Assembly: GCA_016125425.1 (NCBI GenBank) | Contig: WGLT01000016.1 | Location: forward strand, 1-64,000 | Origin: Alphaproteobacteria bacterium | GTDB taxonomy: Bacteria > Pseudomonadota > Alphaproteobacteria > Caulobacterales > Parvularculaceae | Direction of reading: 5' to 3' | Length of the DNA: 64,000 nucleotides | Shown: piece by piece, positions 47,248 through 56,296 of the stretch | Numbering within the stretch: the first letter of the stretch is position 1 | Layout: every line of letters begins with the position of its first letter | Notes under the pieces: model-generated | Databases searched by the model: none | What the model was told of the DNA's origin: nothing | Seen by the model: only the letters and a program-made list of their open reading frames with translations | Translations under genes and position numbers: made by a program

Positions 47248-47835
47248 CTATTCGTCCTCGCCGGCCGGCGCGCAGTGGAAGATTTCCGAAGCGTCGTACT
47301 GGCAGAGATAATTGCCGAAGCTCGTCCGCGTCAGGTTCATCGATTGGCCGGCGCGCGGGCGCAGGTAGAGCTCGGTCGCATCCGTCTGCCGCCATCGCGA
47401 ACCGTCCTCGAGAACGAAGATCACGCCGCCGCGGCTTGTCTTGTCGATCCGGGCGATCGTCGATTTGATTTTCCCGTTGCGGTCTTTTTTGCCGCCGAAA
47501 ACGCCGAGAAATCCGCCCGTCTTCTTTTCTTTCCCGGCCGGCGCTGCGGGCTTGTCTTGCGCGGGCGCAACGACAGGCGCAGGCGCGGGATTTCGCGGCT
47601 CGTCGGCCGCATGCGCGTCGCGCCCCGCCGCCGCGGGGGCCTTTTTCGCCGACGTCTCGTCGATCACGGCGTCATAGCATTGCGCGCGTTCGGCGGCGTC
47701 CGGAATCGACCGGCAATATTTCAGCGCAAATTCGACCGTCGCGCTTTGCGCCGCCGCGGGCGCGCTGCAAAAGACGCCGAGCGCGGAGAATCCCAAAGCG
47801 CCCAGCGCAACGTAAAATCTGTTTGTGATGTTCAT
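47248..47835 (-). CDS. Secreted protein of unknown function
   Basis: 195 residues with a signal peptide (MNITNRFYVALGALGFSALG, cleavage near AAA/QS at 31). The N-terminal part of the mature protein has KYCRSIPDAAERAQCYDAVI with two Cys, a linker rich in Ala/Pro/Lys follows, and the C-terminal part (about 125-190) is a beta-rich domain with FVLEDGSRWRQTDATELYL. The Trp-Arg-Gln-Thr sequence recurs in several small periplasmic proteins of alphaproteobacteria, but I do not know a function. It ends 1 bp from gltX. Confidence 0.7.
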   Translation of the reverse strand: MNITNRFYVALGALGFSALGVFCSAPAAAQSATVEFALKYCRSIPDAAERAQCYDAVIDETSAKKAPAAAGRDAHAADEPRNPAPAPVVAPAQDKPAAPAGKEKKTGGFLGVFGGKKDRNGKIKSTIARIDKTSRGGVIFVLEDGSRWRQTDATELYLRPRAGQSMNLTRTSFGNYLCQYDASEIFHCAPAGEDE

Positions 47836-47953
47836 GCCCGCTCCGCATCTTCGGGCCGCCGGTCCGCGCCGGCGGGCCTTCCGCCTCCGCCGCTTTCATA
47901 TAGCGAAGACGGTGCGGCGAATAAGAAGATTTTGTGACAGGCGCGCCGCACGC

Positions 47954-48508
47954 TCAGGCAAGCGCGGAGACCTTGCCCTTTTCCATGACCGCGAAGATCT
48001 CTTCTGGCTTGTCGACAAAAATCACATCGCCAAGAAGCTCTTTCGAGGCGAGTCCCATGTCGATCATGTGCACAAAAAGCGCCTTCAAGGGTCCCCAAAA
48101 ATTCTTCTGATTATAGAGGATGATCGGTTTGGAGTGCAGGCCGAGCCTCGCCCAGGACAACGCCTCGATCAGCTCTTCAAGCGTGCCGATTCCGCCGGGG
48201 AGCGCGCAGATCGCATCCGATTCCTCGAACATCAGCATCTTGCGCTCATGCATCGTCTTCACGACCTTGTGGTCGACATTTTCGAGAATGCCCTCGAGTT
48301 CGACGAGGAAGTCGGGGATGACGCCGAAAACCTTGCCGCCGGCGTCGCGCGCGGCGCCCGCGGTGACGCCCATCAGGCCCATCTTGCCGCCGCCATAGAC
48401 GATCCGAAGCCCGCGCCGCGCGGCCTCCTCACCGATGAATTGCGCAGATTTGATGAAGTCCGGATCGCGGCCAGGACGCGAGCCGCAGTAAATGCACAGA
48501 GATTTCAT
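47954..48508 (-). CDS. LOG family protein (TIGR00730)
   Basis: 184 residues. MKSLCIYCGSRPGRDPDFIK starts the Rossmann-like fold, GGGKMGLMG and ALPGGIGTLEELIEALSWAR carry the nucleotide-binding PGGxGTxxE motif with the catalytic Glu. LOG enzymes hydrolyse cytokinin riboside monophosphates or, in bacteria, other nucleoside monophosphates. Start ATG 48508 matches the family; a longer frame runs into the opposite-strand gene. It is divergent from the LysM gene. Confidence 0.92.
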   Translation of the reverse strand: MKSLCIYCGSRPGRDPDFIKSAQFIGEEAARRGLRIVYGGGKMGLMGVTAGAARDAGGKVFGVIPDFLVELEGILENVDHKVVKTMHERKMLMFEESDAICALPGGIGTLEELIEALSWARLGLHSKPIILYNQKNFWGPLKALFVHMIDMGLASKELLGDVIFVDKPEEIFAVMEKGKVSALA

Positions 48509-48608
48509 AATGTTGCGTATTCTTTTGGTTGCACGCCATTGTACGCAGGATTCCGCGCCGGTAAAGTCCGTAAACCAAGTCGTTAACGCTGACGCTGGAG
48601 GGGCCCCG

Positions 48609-49613
48609 ATGCGCGTCGTGATCATATTCATCTTGCTCGTCGTTCTCGCCTTTATCGCATTCAAGGCGGCTGAAAGGTATCGTCTTGTTCCTCCGCCTTC
48701 AGAAACGACGACTACGGAAGTTTCAAAATCTGCGACGGAGGAAATCGGCGCAGAAAAGCCGAAAGCGAAACTGCCGGGATTCGACATCGTGCGCGTCGAT
48801 CGCAGCGGCTACGCCGTGATCGCAGGACGCGCGAAGCCGAATTCGGAAGTGACGGTTTATGCAAACGGAGATTCTCTGGCGACAGCCGCTGCGGGCGATG
48901 ACGGCTCTTGGGCGCTTTCGACGTCGACGCCTCTCGACGCCGGACCGGTCGAACTGACCTTGTCCATGACGACGCCCGACGGCGAAACGGTGCAGTCGGA
49001 CGAAACGATCATCATCTACGTGCCGGAGCGGCCCGGCGACCGGCCCTTGGTCTTGAGGACGACGCCCGGAGGGGCGAGTCAGGTTCTGCAGGAGCCGCGC
49101 GACGCGGCGGGCGGTCTTGGCCCCCTTACGCTCGAGACGATCGATTATGACGATTCCGGCGCCGTGATTTTCACCGGCCGCGCCGAACCGAGACGTATGG
49201 TGCAGATATTCATCAACAAGCAATTTCTTGATCAGGGCACGTCCGACGAGAGCGGGCGGTGGTCGATCTCGCCGACGCAGCCGGTCGCGCCGGGCGTTTA
49301 CACGCTGACCATCGTCCAGCTCGACGACAAGGGCCGGCCCGCTTATGCGATCGAGCTGCCTTTCGAGCGCGCGCGTCCCGACCAAATTGAAATCCGCGAC
49401 GGCAGGGTCGTCGTGCAGCCGGGCAACAGCCTGTGGCGAATCGCGCGGCGCGCATATGGCCGGGGCGCGCAATACACGATCATCTATGAGGCGAACGCCG
49501 ATCAGATCCGCGACCCGGACCTGATTTACCCCGGTCAGATCTTCGAGGTTCCGGCCGCGAACGACAAAGCCAAAACGGACGAAGGGGCCGAGAAAAAGGA
49601 TGGCGGTCAGTAA
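48609..49613 (+). CDS. Membrane-anchored protein with Ig-like repeats and C-terminal LysM domain
   Basis: 334 residues. One membrane helix (2-20) is followed by two Ig-like modules (about 60-150 and 170-265: VIAGRAKPNSEVTVYANGDS and VIFTGRAEPRRMVQIFINKQ are parallel) and a LysM domain near 275-320 (VQPGNSLWRIARRAYGRGAQ). LysM binds peptidoglycan, so the protein links membrane and cell wall. Start ATG 48609 places the helix at the N-terminus. Its 3' end overlaps the convergent kinase gene by 7 bp. Confidence 0.88.
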   Translation: MRVVIIFILLVVLAFIAFKAAERYRLVPPPSETTTTEVSKSATEEIGAEKPKAKLPGFDIVRVDRSGYAVIAGRAKPNSEVTVYANGDSLATAAAGDDGSWALSTSTPLDAGPVELTLSMTTPDGETVQSDETIIIYVPERPGDRPLVLRTTPGGASQVLQEPRDAAGGLGPLTLETIDYDDSGAVIFTGRAEPRRMVQIFINKQFLDQGTSDESGRWSISPTQPVAPGVYTLTIVQLDDKGRPAYAIELPFERARPDQIEIRDGRVVVQPGNSLWRIARRAYGRGAQYTIIYEANADQIRDPDLIYPGQIFEVPAANDKAKTDEGAEKKDGGQ

Positions 49614-50428
49614 TAGGCGTAATTGCTGACGCCCGTCGCCGGCGCCTTGTTCAAAAGCGCGCCTGCGATCTTGGCGTTGGTCAACAGCCGGCGCGCCTCG
49701 GCGAGGTCGCTCGTTCTCGTCGAGCCGCTGGCGGCGATCATCAGCACGCAGTCAAGTTTCGGCAGAAAGGCAATGGCGTCATCGCAGCCGAGCAAGGGCG
49801 GCAGATCGAAGATGACGGTTCGCGCGCCGTATTCGTTGACGCAGCGATTTATCAGTTCGTCCGCACGCGGAGAGCTTAGATGTTCGGCGCCGCGTCGGGA
49901 GACGCGTTCATTGCCGATCAGCAGAACGTCCGGCAAATCCGGTTTCACAGTCACGTCGCGCAACGACTTTTTCCCTTCGAAGAAATCGAGCACGGAGGGA
50001 ACGCCCGGAAGCCCCAGATATTTCGCCACGCTCGGCCGATAAAAATCGAGGTCGACGAGAACGGCGCGCGAGCCCCGCTTCGACCCGATGGCGATCGACA
50101 AATTGATCGCCGTGACCGTCTTGCCGGCCCCCGAATTGGGCGACACGACGCCGATCGTTTTCCAGCCTTCGGTCTCCATTTTCTGGAGAAGGCGGGTTCT
50201 CAATACGCGATAGGCGCTGAGCACCGGATCGTGTTCGTTCGAAATGATCCTGTGCCGCCCGAATTGGTCGAAATCGCAATGCACCCGGGCGAACGCTTCC
50301 GTTTCGAGCGCGGGCTCATGTTGAAAACGCGCATGCGGCTCCAGCGCCGGATTCGCCGACCCGGCTTGTCCCGGGGCGATCCGCTGTCCGCCGCGCGCGC
50401 GCGTTACCGCTTCTCTGATCCGATCCAT
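49607..50428 (-). CDS. Polysaccharide tyrosine autokinase (BY-kinase, PEP-CTERM-locus type)
   Basis: 273 residues, the stand-alone kinase form. Walker A is SPNSGAGKTVTAINLS near 104, the Walker A' region is AVLVDLDFYRPSVAKYLG near 131, and Walker B is TVIFDLPPLLG near 208. The C-terminal tail ends NYAYY, supplying the tyrosines for autophosphorylation. It phosphorylates itself and controls the chain-length protein encoded 3 bp upstream, so together they set polymer length. It best fits the TIGR03018 type found in exosortase-linked loci. Its last bases overlap the LysM gene. Confidence 0.86.
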   Translation of the reverse strand: MDRIREAVTRARGGQRIAPGQAGSANPALEPHARFQHEPALETEAFARVHCDFDQFGRHRIISNEHDPVLSAYRVLRTRLLQKMETEGWKTIGVVSPNSGAGKTVTAINLSIAIGSKRGSRAVLVDLDFYRPSVAKYLGLPGVPSVLDFFEGKKSLRDVTVKPDLPDVLLIGNERVSRRGAEHLSSPRADELINRCVNEYGARTVIFDLPPLLGCDDAIAFLPKLDCVLMIAASGSTRTSDLAEARRLLTNAKIAGALLNKAPATGVSNYAYY

Positions 50429-50431
50429 CGA

Positions 50432-52144
50432 CTAGACTTCCTTCATTGCGGCGGCCGACGCCGGGGGCGCGCCAAGGCCCGACTCGAGCGCGGCGCCGGT
50501 CAAAAATGCGAGCGCGGCGATCGCCGCGGCCGCCGCCGCAGGCCCGCCCCGCGCATTTTTCTTGCGGCCCTTTTTGGAAGGCCGAGCGGATTTCTCGTTC
50601 GGAAAATTCGGAATGACGGCGATCGGCGGCGCGTCCATGAGCTTTTCAAAATGCGCGCGTCCGCGCACCGTCGGCGACAGAAATTCAAATCCGAGCGCGG
50701 TCATGCCGCCTGCGCCGAAGGCGGCGAAGATCGCAAGCACGCTGAGCTTGACGCGCTGCGGGCTTGACGGCTTTTCAGGACGCACGGCCGGATCGAGAAT
50801 GGAGAACTTTTCGGCTTTTTGATTGTCTTCGAGATTTTCCGCGAGCTGCGCATCCTGCTGCTTCGACAGGACTTCCTGATACTCCTTGAACGTATTGTCA
50901 TAGTCTCGCATCAGCGCCTGCAGGCCGCGTTCGACCTCCGGGGTCCTTGCGATGCGGCCCTGCAGATCGGCGATTTTCGCCTTCAGCTCCTCGCGCTGCT
51001 TTTCAAGCATGGCGCGTTTGCTGTTCGCGATGGCGAGGCGGCTTTGCAGCTGGGCGCTGACCATGTCTCCGCCGCCGCTCGACGTCGCCTCGGTGACCTT
51101 GGCCGACAGCGCGTTCTGGAGCCGCTCGACTTCCCTTTGTCTGTCCGCAATTTCGCCTGGACTCGCTTTATTGCTCTTCTCCGCTTTGTCGAGAGCGAGT
51201 TCGGCCGTCGTCAGCTGATCCTGCAGTTCCTGAATCTCGCGACTCGGTCTCATTTGCGCTTCGAGGGCGGCGATCTGATCCTTGACCGCCTTCACATTGG
51301 GATGCTGGTCCGTGTAGATCGAGCGTAACTGGGTCAATTGCGCCTTGAGCTGGGCGAGCTGTTTGGCGGGGCCATCCTCGCCCCCTGCGCCGGCGAGATA
51401 GGCCGCAAGCTGGGACTGCACATAGCGCGTGTCCTGATCAAGCGCCACGATCTGGCCTTCGACGGTTGCAAGATCGTTGGTCGCCTGCGTCAACATGTTC
51501 AGATGCATGTTCAATTGTTCGGGGAGCGCGCCTGAATTCGCCTCCTTGTAGTCGGCGATCTTCTTGTCTATCTGGGCGACCGACGCGGCGAGCCGCTTGG
51601 TCTGGTCCTTGAAGAACTCCGTCGTGTTTGAGGCGCCGGCCGTCCGTGTCCTGACGTCCTCGGTCAGAAACAGCGACATGAACTCGTTCGCCACCTTATA
51701 GGCCTTGATCGGGTCGCGATCGATGTAAGAAACGTTGAACGCGATCGTATTATCGCGCCCGCGTCCGCCGCCGCCCTGGGCGGTGATCAAGGAAACATTG
51801 AGACGCTTGCGCATGCGTTCGACGCGCTGCGTCTCCGACAGTCCGAGTTTTTTGGGAAAGAGCTCGTATTTGTCGGAAATCTTGAGCAACTGATCGCGTG
51901 TCATGACGCGCTGCTTGATCATCTCGATCCGCTCTTGGGCGAAGGACTGGATCGTGGAGCGAACGAGATCGGAGGGGATCTGGGCCGATTCGACGAGAAT
52001 CGTGCCCTGCGCCGTATATTTCGCCGGCAGCAGCATGACTGTCAGCACGCCGAGCGGCGCGAGGATCACGACCGGGATGAGAAAGTGGAAGATGCGCCGC
52101 TTCGCAATGATGATGGCGTCTTCCAGGGTAAACTCGTCGCCCAT
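50432..52144 (-). CDS. Polysaccharide chain-length determinant (Wzz/GumC type, PEP-CTERM locus)
   Basis: 570 residues. Membrane helix 1 is at about 20-40 and the second after the coiled coil, at about 478-500; between them lie long periplasmic coiled coils (about 170-450) with the conserved QHPNVKAVKDQIAALEAQ motif. The ILDPAVRPEKPSSPQRVKLS segment before helix 2 is the family signature, and ARTPEVERGLQALMRDYDN precedes it. An additional Ala-rich hydrophobic segment lies at the C-terminal end (about 530-560), which most family members lack. Start ATG 52144 gives MGDEFTLEDAIIIAKRR. It is paired with the kinase gene. Confidence 0.88.
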   Translation of the reverse strand: MGDEFTLEDAIIIAKRRIFHFLIPVVILAPLGVLTVMLLPAKYTAQGTILVESAQIPSDLVRSTIQSFAQERIEMIKQRVMTRDQLLKISDKYELFPKKLGLSETQRVERMRKRLNVSLITAQGGGGRGRDNTIAFNVSYIDRDPIKAYKVANEFMSLFLTEDVRTRTAGASNTTEFFKDQTKRLAASVAQIDKKIADYKEANSGALPEQLNMHLNMLTQATNDLATVEGQIVALDQDTRYVQSQLAAYLAGAGGEDGPAKQLAQLKAQLTQLRSIYTDQHPNVKAVKDQIAALEAQMRPSREIQELQDQLTTAELALDKAEKSNKASPGEIADRQREVERLQNALSAKVTEATSSGGGDMVSAQLQSRLAIANSKRAMLEKQREELKAKIADLQGRIARTPEVERGLQALMRDYDNTFKEYQEVLSKQQDAQLAENLEDNQKAEKFSILDPAVRPEKPSSPQRVKLSVLAIFAAFGAGGMTALGFEFLSPTVRGRAHFEKLMDAPPIAVIPNFPNEKSARPSKKGRKKNARGGPAAAAAAIAALAFLTGAALESGLGAPPASAAAMKEV

Positions 52145-52433
52145 TTTTCCTCTCGTCTCGAATGCGGCCGCGCGCGATCGTCCAAGGCGGACCGCCGCGC
52201 CCCGGAACGCCTGCAAGTTGCGAGCCGCTGATAGGCGGTCTCCCCGCCAGCCTGTCCCAGCCTAGCGAGACGGCCGGGAGCCTCGCAAGGCGGCGCGACA
52301 ATCTTAGCGCTCCTGCCGCTCACCCTCCTAGCAAATAGCCGGATCGGCTATGCTTTTGCGCCGATCTTCCCCCGCGCGGCCCGAATTGGCGCGGGCCTTG
52401 CTCGTCGCATTGCAGCATCAGGGTGTAAGATTT
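52145..52433. other. Divergent intergenic region of the polysaccharide locus
   Basis: 289 bp between the start of the chain-length gene (minus) and the WecG-STAS gene (plus). It must contain promoters for both arms of the locus, but no clear promoter boxes, operator repeats or small gene are visible. The reading frame of the plus-strand gene is open back to ATG 52350, which lacks a ribosome-binding site. Confidence 0.4.
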
Positions 52434-53735
52434 ATGACCGCGGCGGGTCCCGAATTGATCCGTCGCGGCGGAAAAAGGCCGACGCCGCTTATGGGTTCGA
52501 ACCAAGCCCGCTTGGAGACGGACGCCGACCGCGCCGACGCGCGCGCGCCGCAGTCGCCGGTTGCGGGTTTTCCCGGCCGGGACGATTTCGACCGCGACGT
52601 CTGGTGCGTGCTCGGCCTGCCGATCGACCGGATAGACCTCGCCGGCGCGGCGGCGGCGGTCGAGGAGGCTGTGCGGCTGCCGCGCCCGCTCAATATCGCC
52701 ACTCCCAATGTCAACTGGCTGGTGCGAGCCCTCAAGGACAGGCAAGCGCGCCGTCTGGTGCTCGACGCCGACCTCTCGCTCGTCGACGGCGCGCCCTTGG
52801 TCGCGGCGGCGCGCCTTCTCGGCGCGCGGCTTATGGGCCGCGTGGCCGGCTCCGATTTGTTCGAGGCGCTGCGCGCGCGTCCCCGTCCGCCCGGTCGGCG
52901 GCTGCGCGTGTTCTTTTTGGGCGGCGAGGCGGGGACGGCCGAGAGGGCCGCAAAAGCCCTCGCCGACGAGGGCGGTCTTGAGCCGGCGGGCTATCTCAAT
53001 CCGGGTTTCGGCGATGTCGAGTCCATGAGCGGGGAGGACGTCATCGCCCGCATCAATGCGGCTTCGCCGGACTTTGTCGTGGTTTCCTTGGGCGCGGCGA
53101 AAGGCCAGGCCTGGATCGCGCGCAACAAGGACCGACTGACGGCGCCGGTGGCGTCTGCGCTGGGCGCCGTCGTTAATTTTGCTGCGGGAACCGTGCGCCG
53201 CGCGCCGCGCTGGGTGTCGCGGATCGGCTTCGAATGGGTCTGGCGCATCGGCGCCGAACCCGCCCTGTGGCGGCGCTACGCCTCGGACGGGGCGGCTCTG
53301 ACGGCGATCGCGGCGAGCCGGCTTGTCCCGCAACTGCTCTGGGCGCGGCCCAGACGCCGGGGCGCGCCGGCTTCGGCGACGCTGGAGAACGGACCGGGCG
53401 GCGTCATTATCCGCCTGGCGGGCGATCTCGTCGCCGGCGATCTCGCCCCGGTGCGGACCGCCTTTCGCGCGGGCGCGGACGCGGACGGCGATGTCAGCCT
53501 GGATTTCTCTCGCGCGGCGGGCATGGATCCGGCGTTTCTGGGACAGGTCCTGATGCTCGAAAAGCGCCTCATTCGGCGCGGCGCTGCGCTGCGCGTCTTC
53601 GGGCTTTCTCCCGCCGGCCGCGCGCTGTTCAGGGCCAATGCGATGGATTATCCACTCGCTGATGAAAAGCCGTCCGCTGCGCGCCAGGACGTGACGAATT
53701 GCGGGAGAGCCGAGAAGATGCGAGGACAACAGTGA
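52434..53735 (+). CDS. WecG/TagA/CpsF glycosyltransferase fused to a STAS domain
   Basis: 433 residues from ATG 52434 (52350 and 52491 are alternatives). Residues about 55-285 are a WecG/TagA/CpsF domain: NIATPNVNWLVRALKD, LVDGAPLV with the probable catalytic Asp118, VVSLGAAKGQAWI, GAVVNFAAGTVRRAPRW and FEWVWRIGAEPALWRRY. Residues about 318-408 form a STAS fold: VIIRLAGDLVAGDLAPVRT, VSLDFSRAAGMDPAFLGQVL, RRGAALRVFGLSPAGRALF. The Ser/Thr that is phosphorylated in anti-sigma antagonists is replaced (DPAFLG), so binding rather than switching is likely. It should transfer a sugar to a lipid-linked intermediate. The fusion is unusual. Confidence 0.85.
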   Translation: MTAAGPELIRRGGKRPTPLMGSNQARLETDADRADARAPQSPVAGFPGRDDFDRDVWCVLGLPIDRIDLAGAAAAVEEAVRLPRPLNIATPNVNWLVRALKDRQARRLVLDADLSLVDGAPLVAAARLLGARLMGRVAGSDLFEALRARPRPPGRRLRVFFLGGEAGTAERAAKALADEGGLEPAGYLNPGFGDVESMSGEDVIARINAASPDFVVVSLGAAKGQAWIARNKDRLTAPVASALGAVVNFAAGTVRRAPRWVSRIGFEWVWRIGAEPALWRRYASDGAALTAIAASRLVPQLLWARPRRRGAPASATLENGPGGVIIRLAGDLVAGDLAPVRTAFRAGADADGDVSLDFSRAAGMDPAFLGQVLMLEKRLIRRGAALRVFGLSPAGRALFRANAMDYPLADEKPSAARQDVTNCGRAEKMRGQQ

Positions 53736-53755
53736 GTATGCCGAGGGGAGACAAG

Positions 53756-56170
53756 ATGCCCAGTACCGATTTGAACGTCGCCGTGCGCCGTCCCTTGCGG
53801 CTGGTCCGCGCCGCCATTGTTCTTTGTTTCGTGGCCGCCGCCGCCTGCGCCTCGCCGCAGGAGCGCGTCGCCAAATACGCCGCAAGCGGCCAGAGCTATC
53901 TTGAAAAGGGCGATCTTGGGAAGGCGAAAATCCAGTTCCAGAACGCGCTTAAGATAGACGAAGAAAACATTCCTTCTTTGCTTGGCCTCGCCGAAGTCGC
54001 CGAGCGTCAGCACGAATTCCAGACCATGGCGGGCATTCTCCAGCGCGTCGTCCGGCTCGATCCGAAGAATGTCGACGCCACGATCAAGCTCGGCAAACTC
54101 TATTTGATCGGGGGCGACCAGGCGACGGCCGTCGAACTCGCCGACAAGGCGCTCGCGCTTGCGCCCAACAATCCCGAAGCGCTGTCGCTCAAAGCCGCGT
54201 TGCAGTTAAAGCTCGACGACGCCGCCGGCGCGACCGAATTCGCAAACAAGGCGCTCGCGCTCGATCCGACCAATATCGAGGCGGTGACGGTGATCGCGGC
54301 CGAACGCGCCAAGGCCGGCGATTCCGCGTCGGCGCTCGCGGCGATCGACAAGGTGCTCGCCGAGAAGCCGAAGACGGCCATCCTGCTGTTGCTGCGGATC
54401 CAGCTGCTCGAGAATCTCGACCGCAAGGCCGAGCTTCCGGCGGCCTATAAGAAACTGATCGAATTGTTCCCGGATCAGGCTCCCTATCGCCAGCTCTATG
54501 CGGCCTATCTGATGCGCCAGAATGATTTGACCGGCGCGCGCAATCAGTTCGAAGAAATCGTGAAGCTGACGCCGGGCGACACCGAGTCGATCCTCAATGT
54601 GGTTCGCGTCGATTACAAAATCGGCGGGGCCGACGCCGCCAAGAAAACCTTCCAGAAATATCTCGAAGCCTCGCCCAAAGACGACAAGCTGCAATTCGCC
54701 TACGGCGATTTTCTCCGTCAGCAGGATGACTATGCGGGCGCGGAGAAAGTCTACGCAGCGATCGTCGAGAAAAATGACAGCCAGGAGGCGGTGCTGCACG
54801 CCAAGAATGAAATCGCCGGGCTGCGCCTGCTGGAGGGAAAAAAGGACGAAGCTCGCGCCATCGTTGATGAGATCCTGAAGGCGGACGCGCGGAACTCGGA
54901 CGCTTTGATCAAGCTCGCCGGATTGCAGGTCGACGACAACAAACTCGACGACGCCATCGCCAATCTCAGAACTGTCCTCGCTGACAAACCGGATTCCGTG
55001 CAGGCGAAATTGATGATGGGCACTGCCTTCGAGAAGAAAGGCGACATCGATTATGCGACCGGCCAGATGGCGCAGGCGGTGGAGACCAGCAAAAACAGCG
55101 TCACCGCGTCGCTCGTATTCGCAAAATTCCTGATGCGCCACAACGATCCGGGCCGGGCCGAACAGGTGCTGCGAGACTGTCTCGACAAGCATCCGGGCGA
55201 TGTCGAAAGCCTGAAGCTTCTCGCATCGATCCAGCTCATGCAGCAAGACTGGCAGGGAGCGGAGGAAACCGCCAAAGCGATCGAATCGGCGAATGCGCAG
55301 GACCCTTCGGTCAATCGTATTTTGGGCGCGGCTTACGCCGGGCTTGGCGATTACGGCGGGGCGATCGACGCGCTGAAGAAAGCGAACGAAGAAACGCCTT
55401 TGTCGGGCCGGCCGCTCGCGGCGCTGGTGCGCATTTATCTCAAGGACGGCAAGGCCGCGGACGCCGAAAAGATGCTGCAAGGCATGATCGCGTCCGACGC
55501 GAAAAATTACGAGGCGATCGTTCTTCTCGCTCAGGTCTACAAAACGCAGAAGGATGAGGCGCAGTTCCGGTCGACCCTGAAACAGGCGATCGCGGCCGCG
55601 CCCGACCGGCTCGAAGCGGTCGAGATGCTCTATCGCGATTATATGATCAATAAGGATCCGGACGCGGCGAAACAGTTTCTCGACGATCAGCTTGCGTCCA
55701 AACCGGACAATGACGGCGTCAAGATTCTGAAGGCCGATTATTTCATCGCGACGAACAAGCCGGAGGAGGCGATGGCGCTCTATGCGGATGTGCTGACGCG
55801 CCGCCCGAACGATTTAATCGCCTCGAACAACTATGCGAGCCTTCTGAGCGAAACGAAGGACGACGAAGCGAGCCGCGCGAAGGCGCTTCAGGTGGCGAGC
55901 GTCCTCAAGGACGCCCAAAATCCGTATTTTGTCGATACTTACGGCTGGGCGCTCTATCGAACGGGCGACTATGCGGGCGCCGTGAAGGCGCTTGAGAAGG
56001 CCTCGGCCGGCGCGCCCGCCATGGTTGAAATAACCTATCATCTCGGCGCAGCCTATGCGGCGGCGGGAGACAAAGAAAAAGCGCGCGCGGCGCTCCAGAA
56101 AGTCGTCCAAGCGGGCGATACGCCGTTTCTCGAGAAGGCGAAGGCTCTTCTGGCGAAGAACGGGCAATGA
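53756..56170 (+). CDS. PrsT-like large TPR lipoprotein (PEP-CTERM polysaccharide system)
   Basis: 804 residues. A lipoprotein signal (AAAC, Cys31) precedes an almost continuous array of about 20 tetratricopeptide repeats, for example SYLEKGDLGKAKIQFQNALK, MIASDAKNYEAIVLLAQVYK and the final VEITYHLGAAYAAAGDKEKA. Size, lipobox and position match the TIGR02917 PrsT family of exosortase/polysaccharide loci, which probably scaffold the periplasmic export machinery. Start ATG 53756 has GAGGGGAG 5-12 bases upstream; earlier in-frame starts at 53699 and 53738 lack one. It follows the WecG-STAS gene by 20 bp. Confidence 0.88.
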   Translation: MPSTDLNVAVRRPLRLVRAAIVLCFVAAAACASPQERVAKYAASGQSYLEKGDLGKAKIQFQNALKIDEENIPSLLGLAEVAERQHEFQTMAGILQRVVRLDPKNVDATIKLGKLYLIGGDQATAVELADKALALAPNNPEALSLKAALQLKLDDAAGATEFANKALALDPTNIEAVTVIAAERAKAGDSASALAAIDKVLAEKPKTAILLLLRIQLLENLDRKAELPAAYKKLIELFPDQAPYRQLYAAYLMRQNDLTGARNQFEEIVKLTPGDTESILNVVRVDYKIGGADAAKKTFQKYLEASPKDDKLQFAYGDFLRQQDDYAGAEKVYAAIVEKNDSQEAVLHAKNEIAGLRLLEGKKDEARAIVDEILKADARNSDALIKLAGLQVDDNKLDDAIANLRTVLADKPDSVQAKLMMGTAFEKKGDIDYATGQMAQAVETSKNSVTASLVFAKFLMRHNDPGRAEQVLRDCLDKHPGDVESLKLLASIQLMQQDWQGAEETAKAIESANAQDPSVNRILGAAYAGLGDYGGAIDALKKANEETPLSGRPLAALVRIYLKDGKAADAEKMLQGMIASDAKNYEAIVLLAQVYKTQKDEAQFRSTLKQAIAAAPDRLEAVEMLYRDYMINKDPDAAKQFLDDQLASKPDNDGVKILKADYFIATNKPEEAMALYADVLTRRPNDLIASNNYASLLSETKDDEASRAKALQVASVLKDAQNPYFVDTYGWALYRTGDYAGAVKALEKASAGAPAMVEITYHLGAAYAAAGDKEKARAALQKVVQAGDTPFLEKAKALLAKNGQ

Positions 56171-56296
56171 GGCGAGAACGATCAAACCCTGCGCTGTCCG
56201 GTTCCGCGACGCTTTTGAGACGGGATCGCGCGCAGGCGAGCGAGGGAACGGGCCGGCCGTAAGGCGCTATCCAGAGCAACGGCGCGGAAGCGAGAC

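Noticed and set aside
48492-48608. Longer start for the LysM protein
   Set aside because: It would overlap the divergent LOG gene start, and the helix at the N-terminus fits ATG 48609.
52320-53885. 521-codon minus-strand open frame opposite the WecG-STAS gene
   Set aside because: Low-complexity Arg-rich translation; the plus-strand domains are clear.
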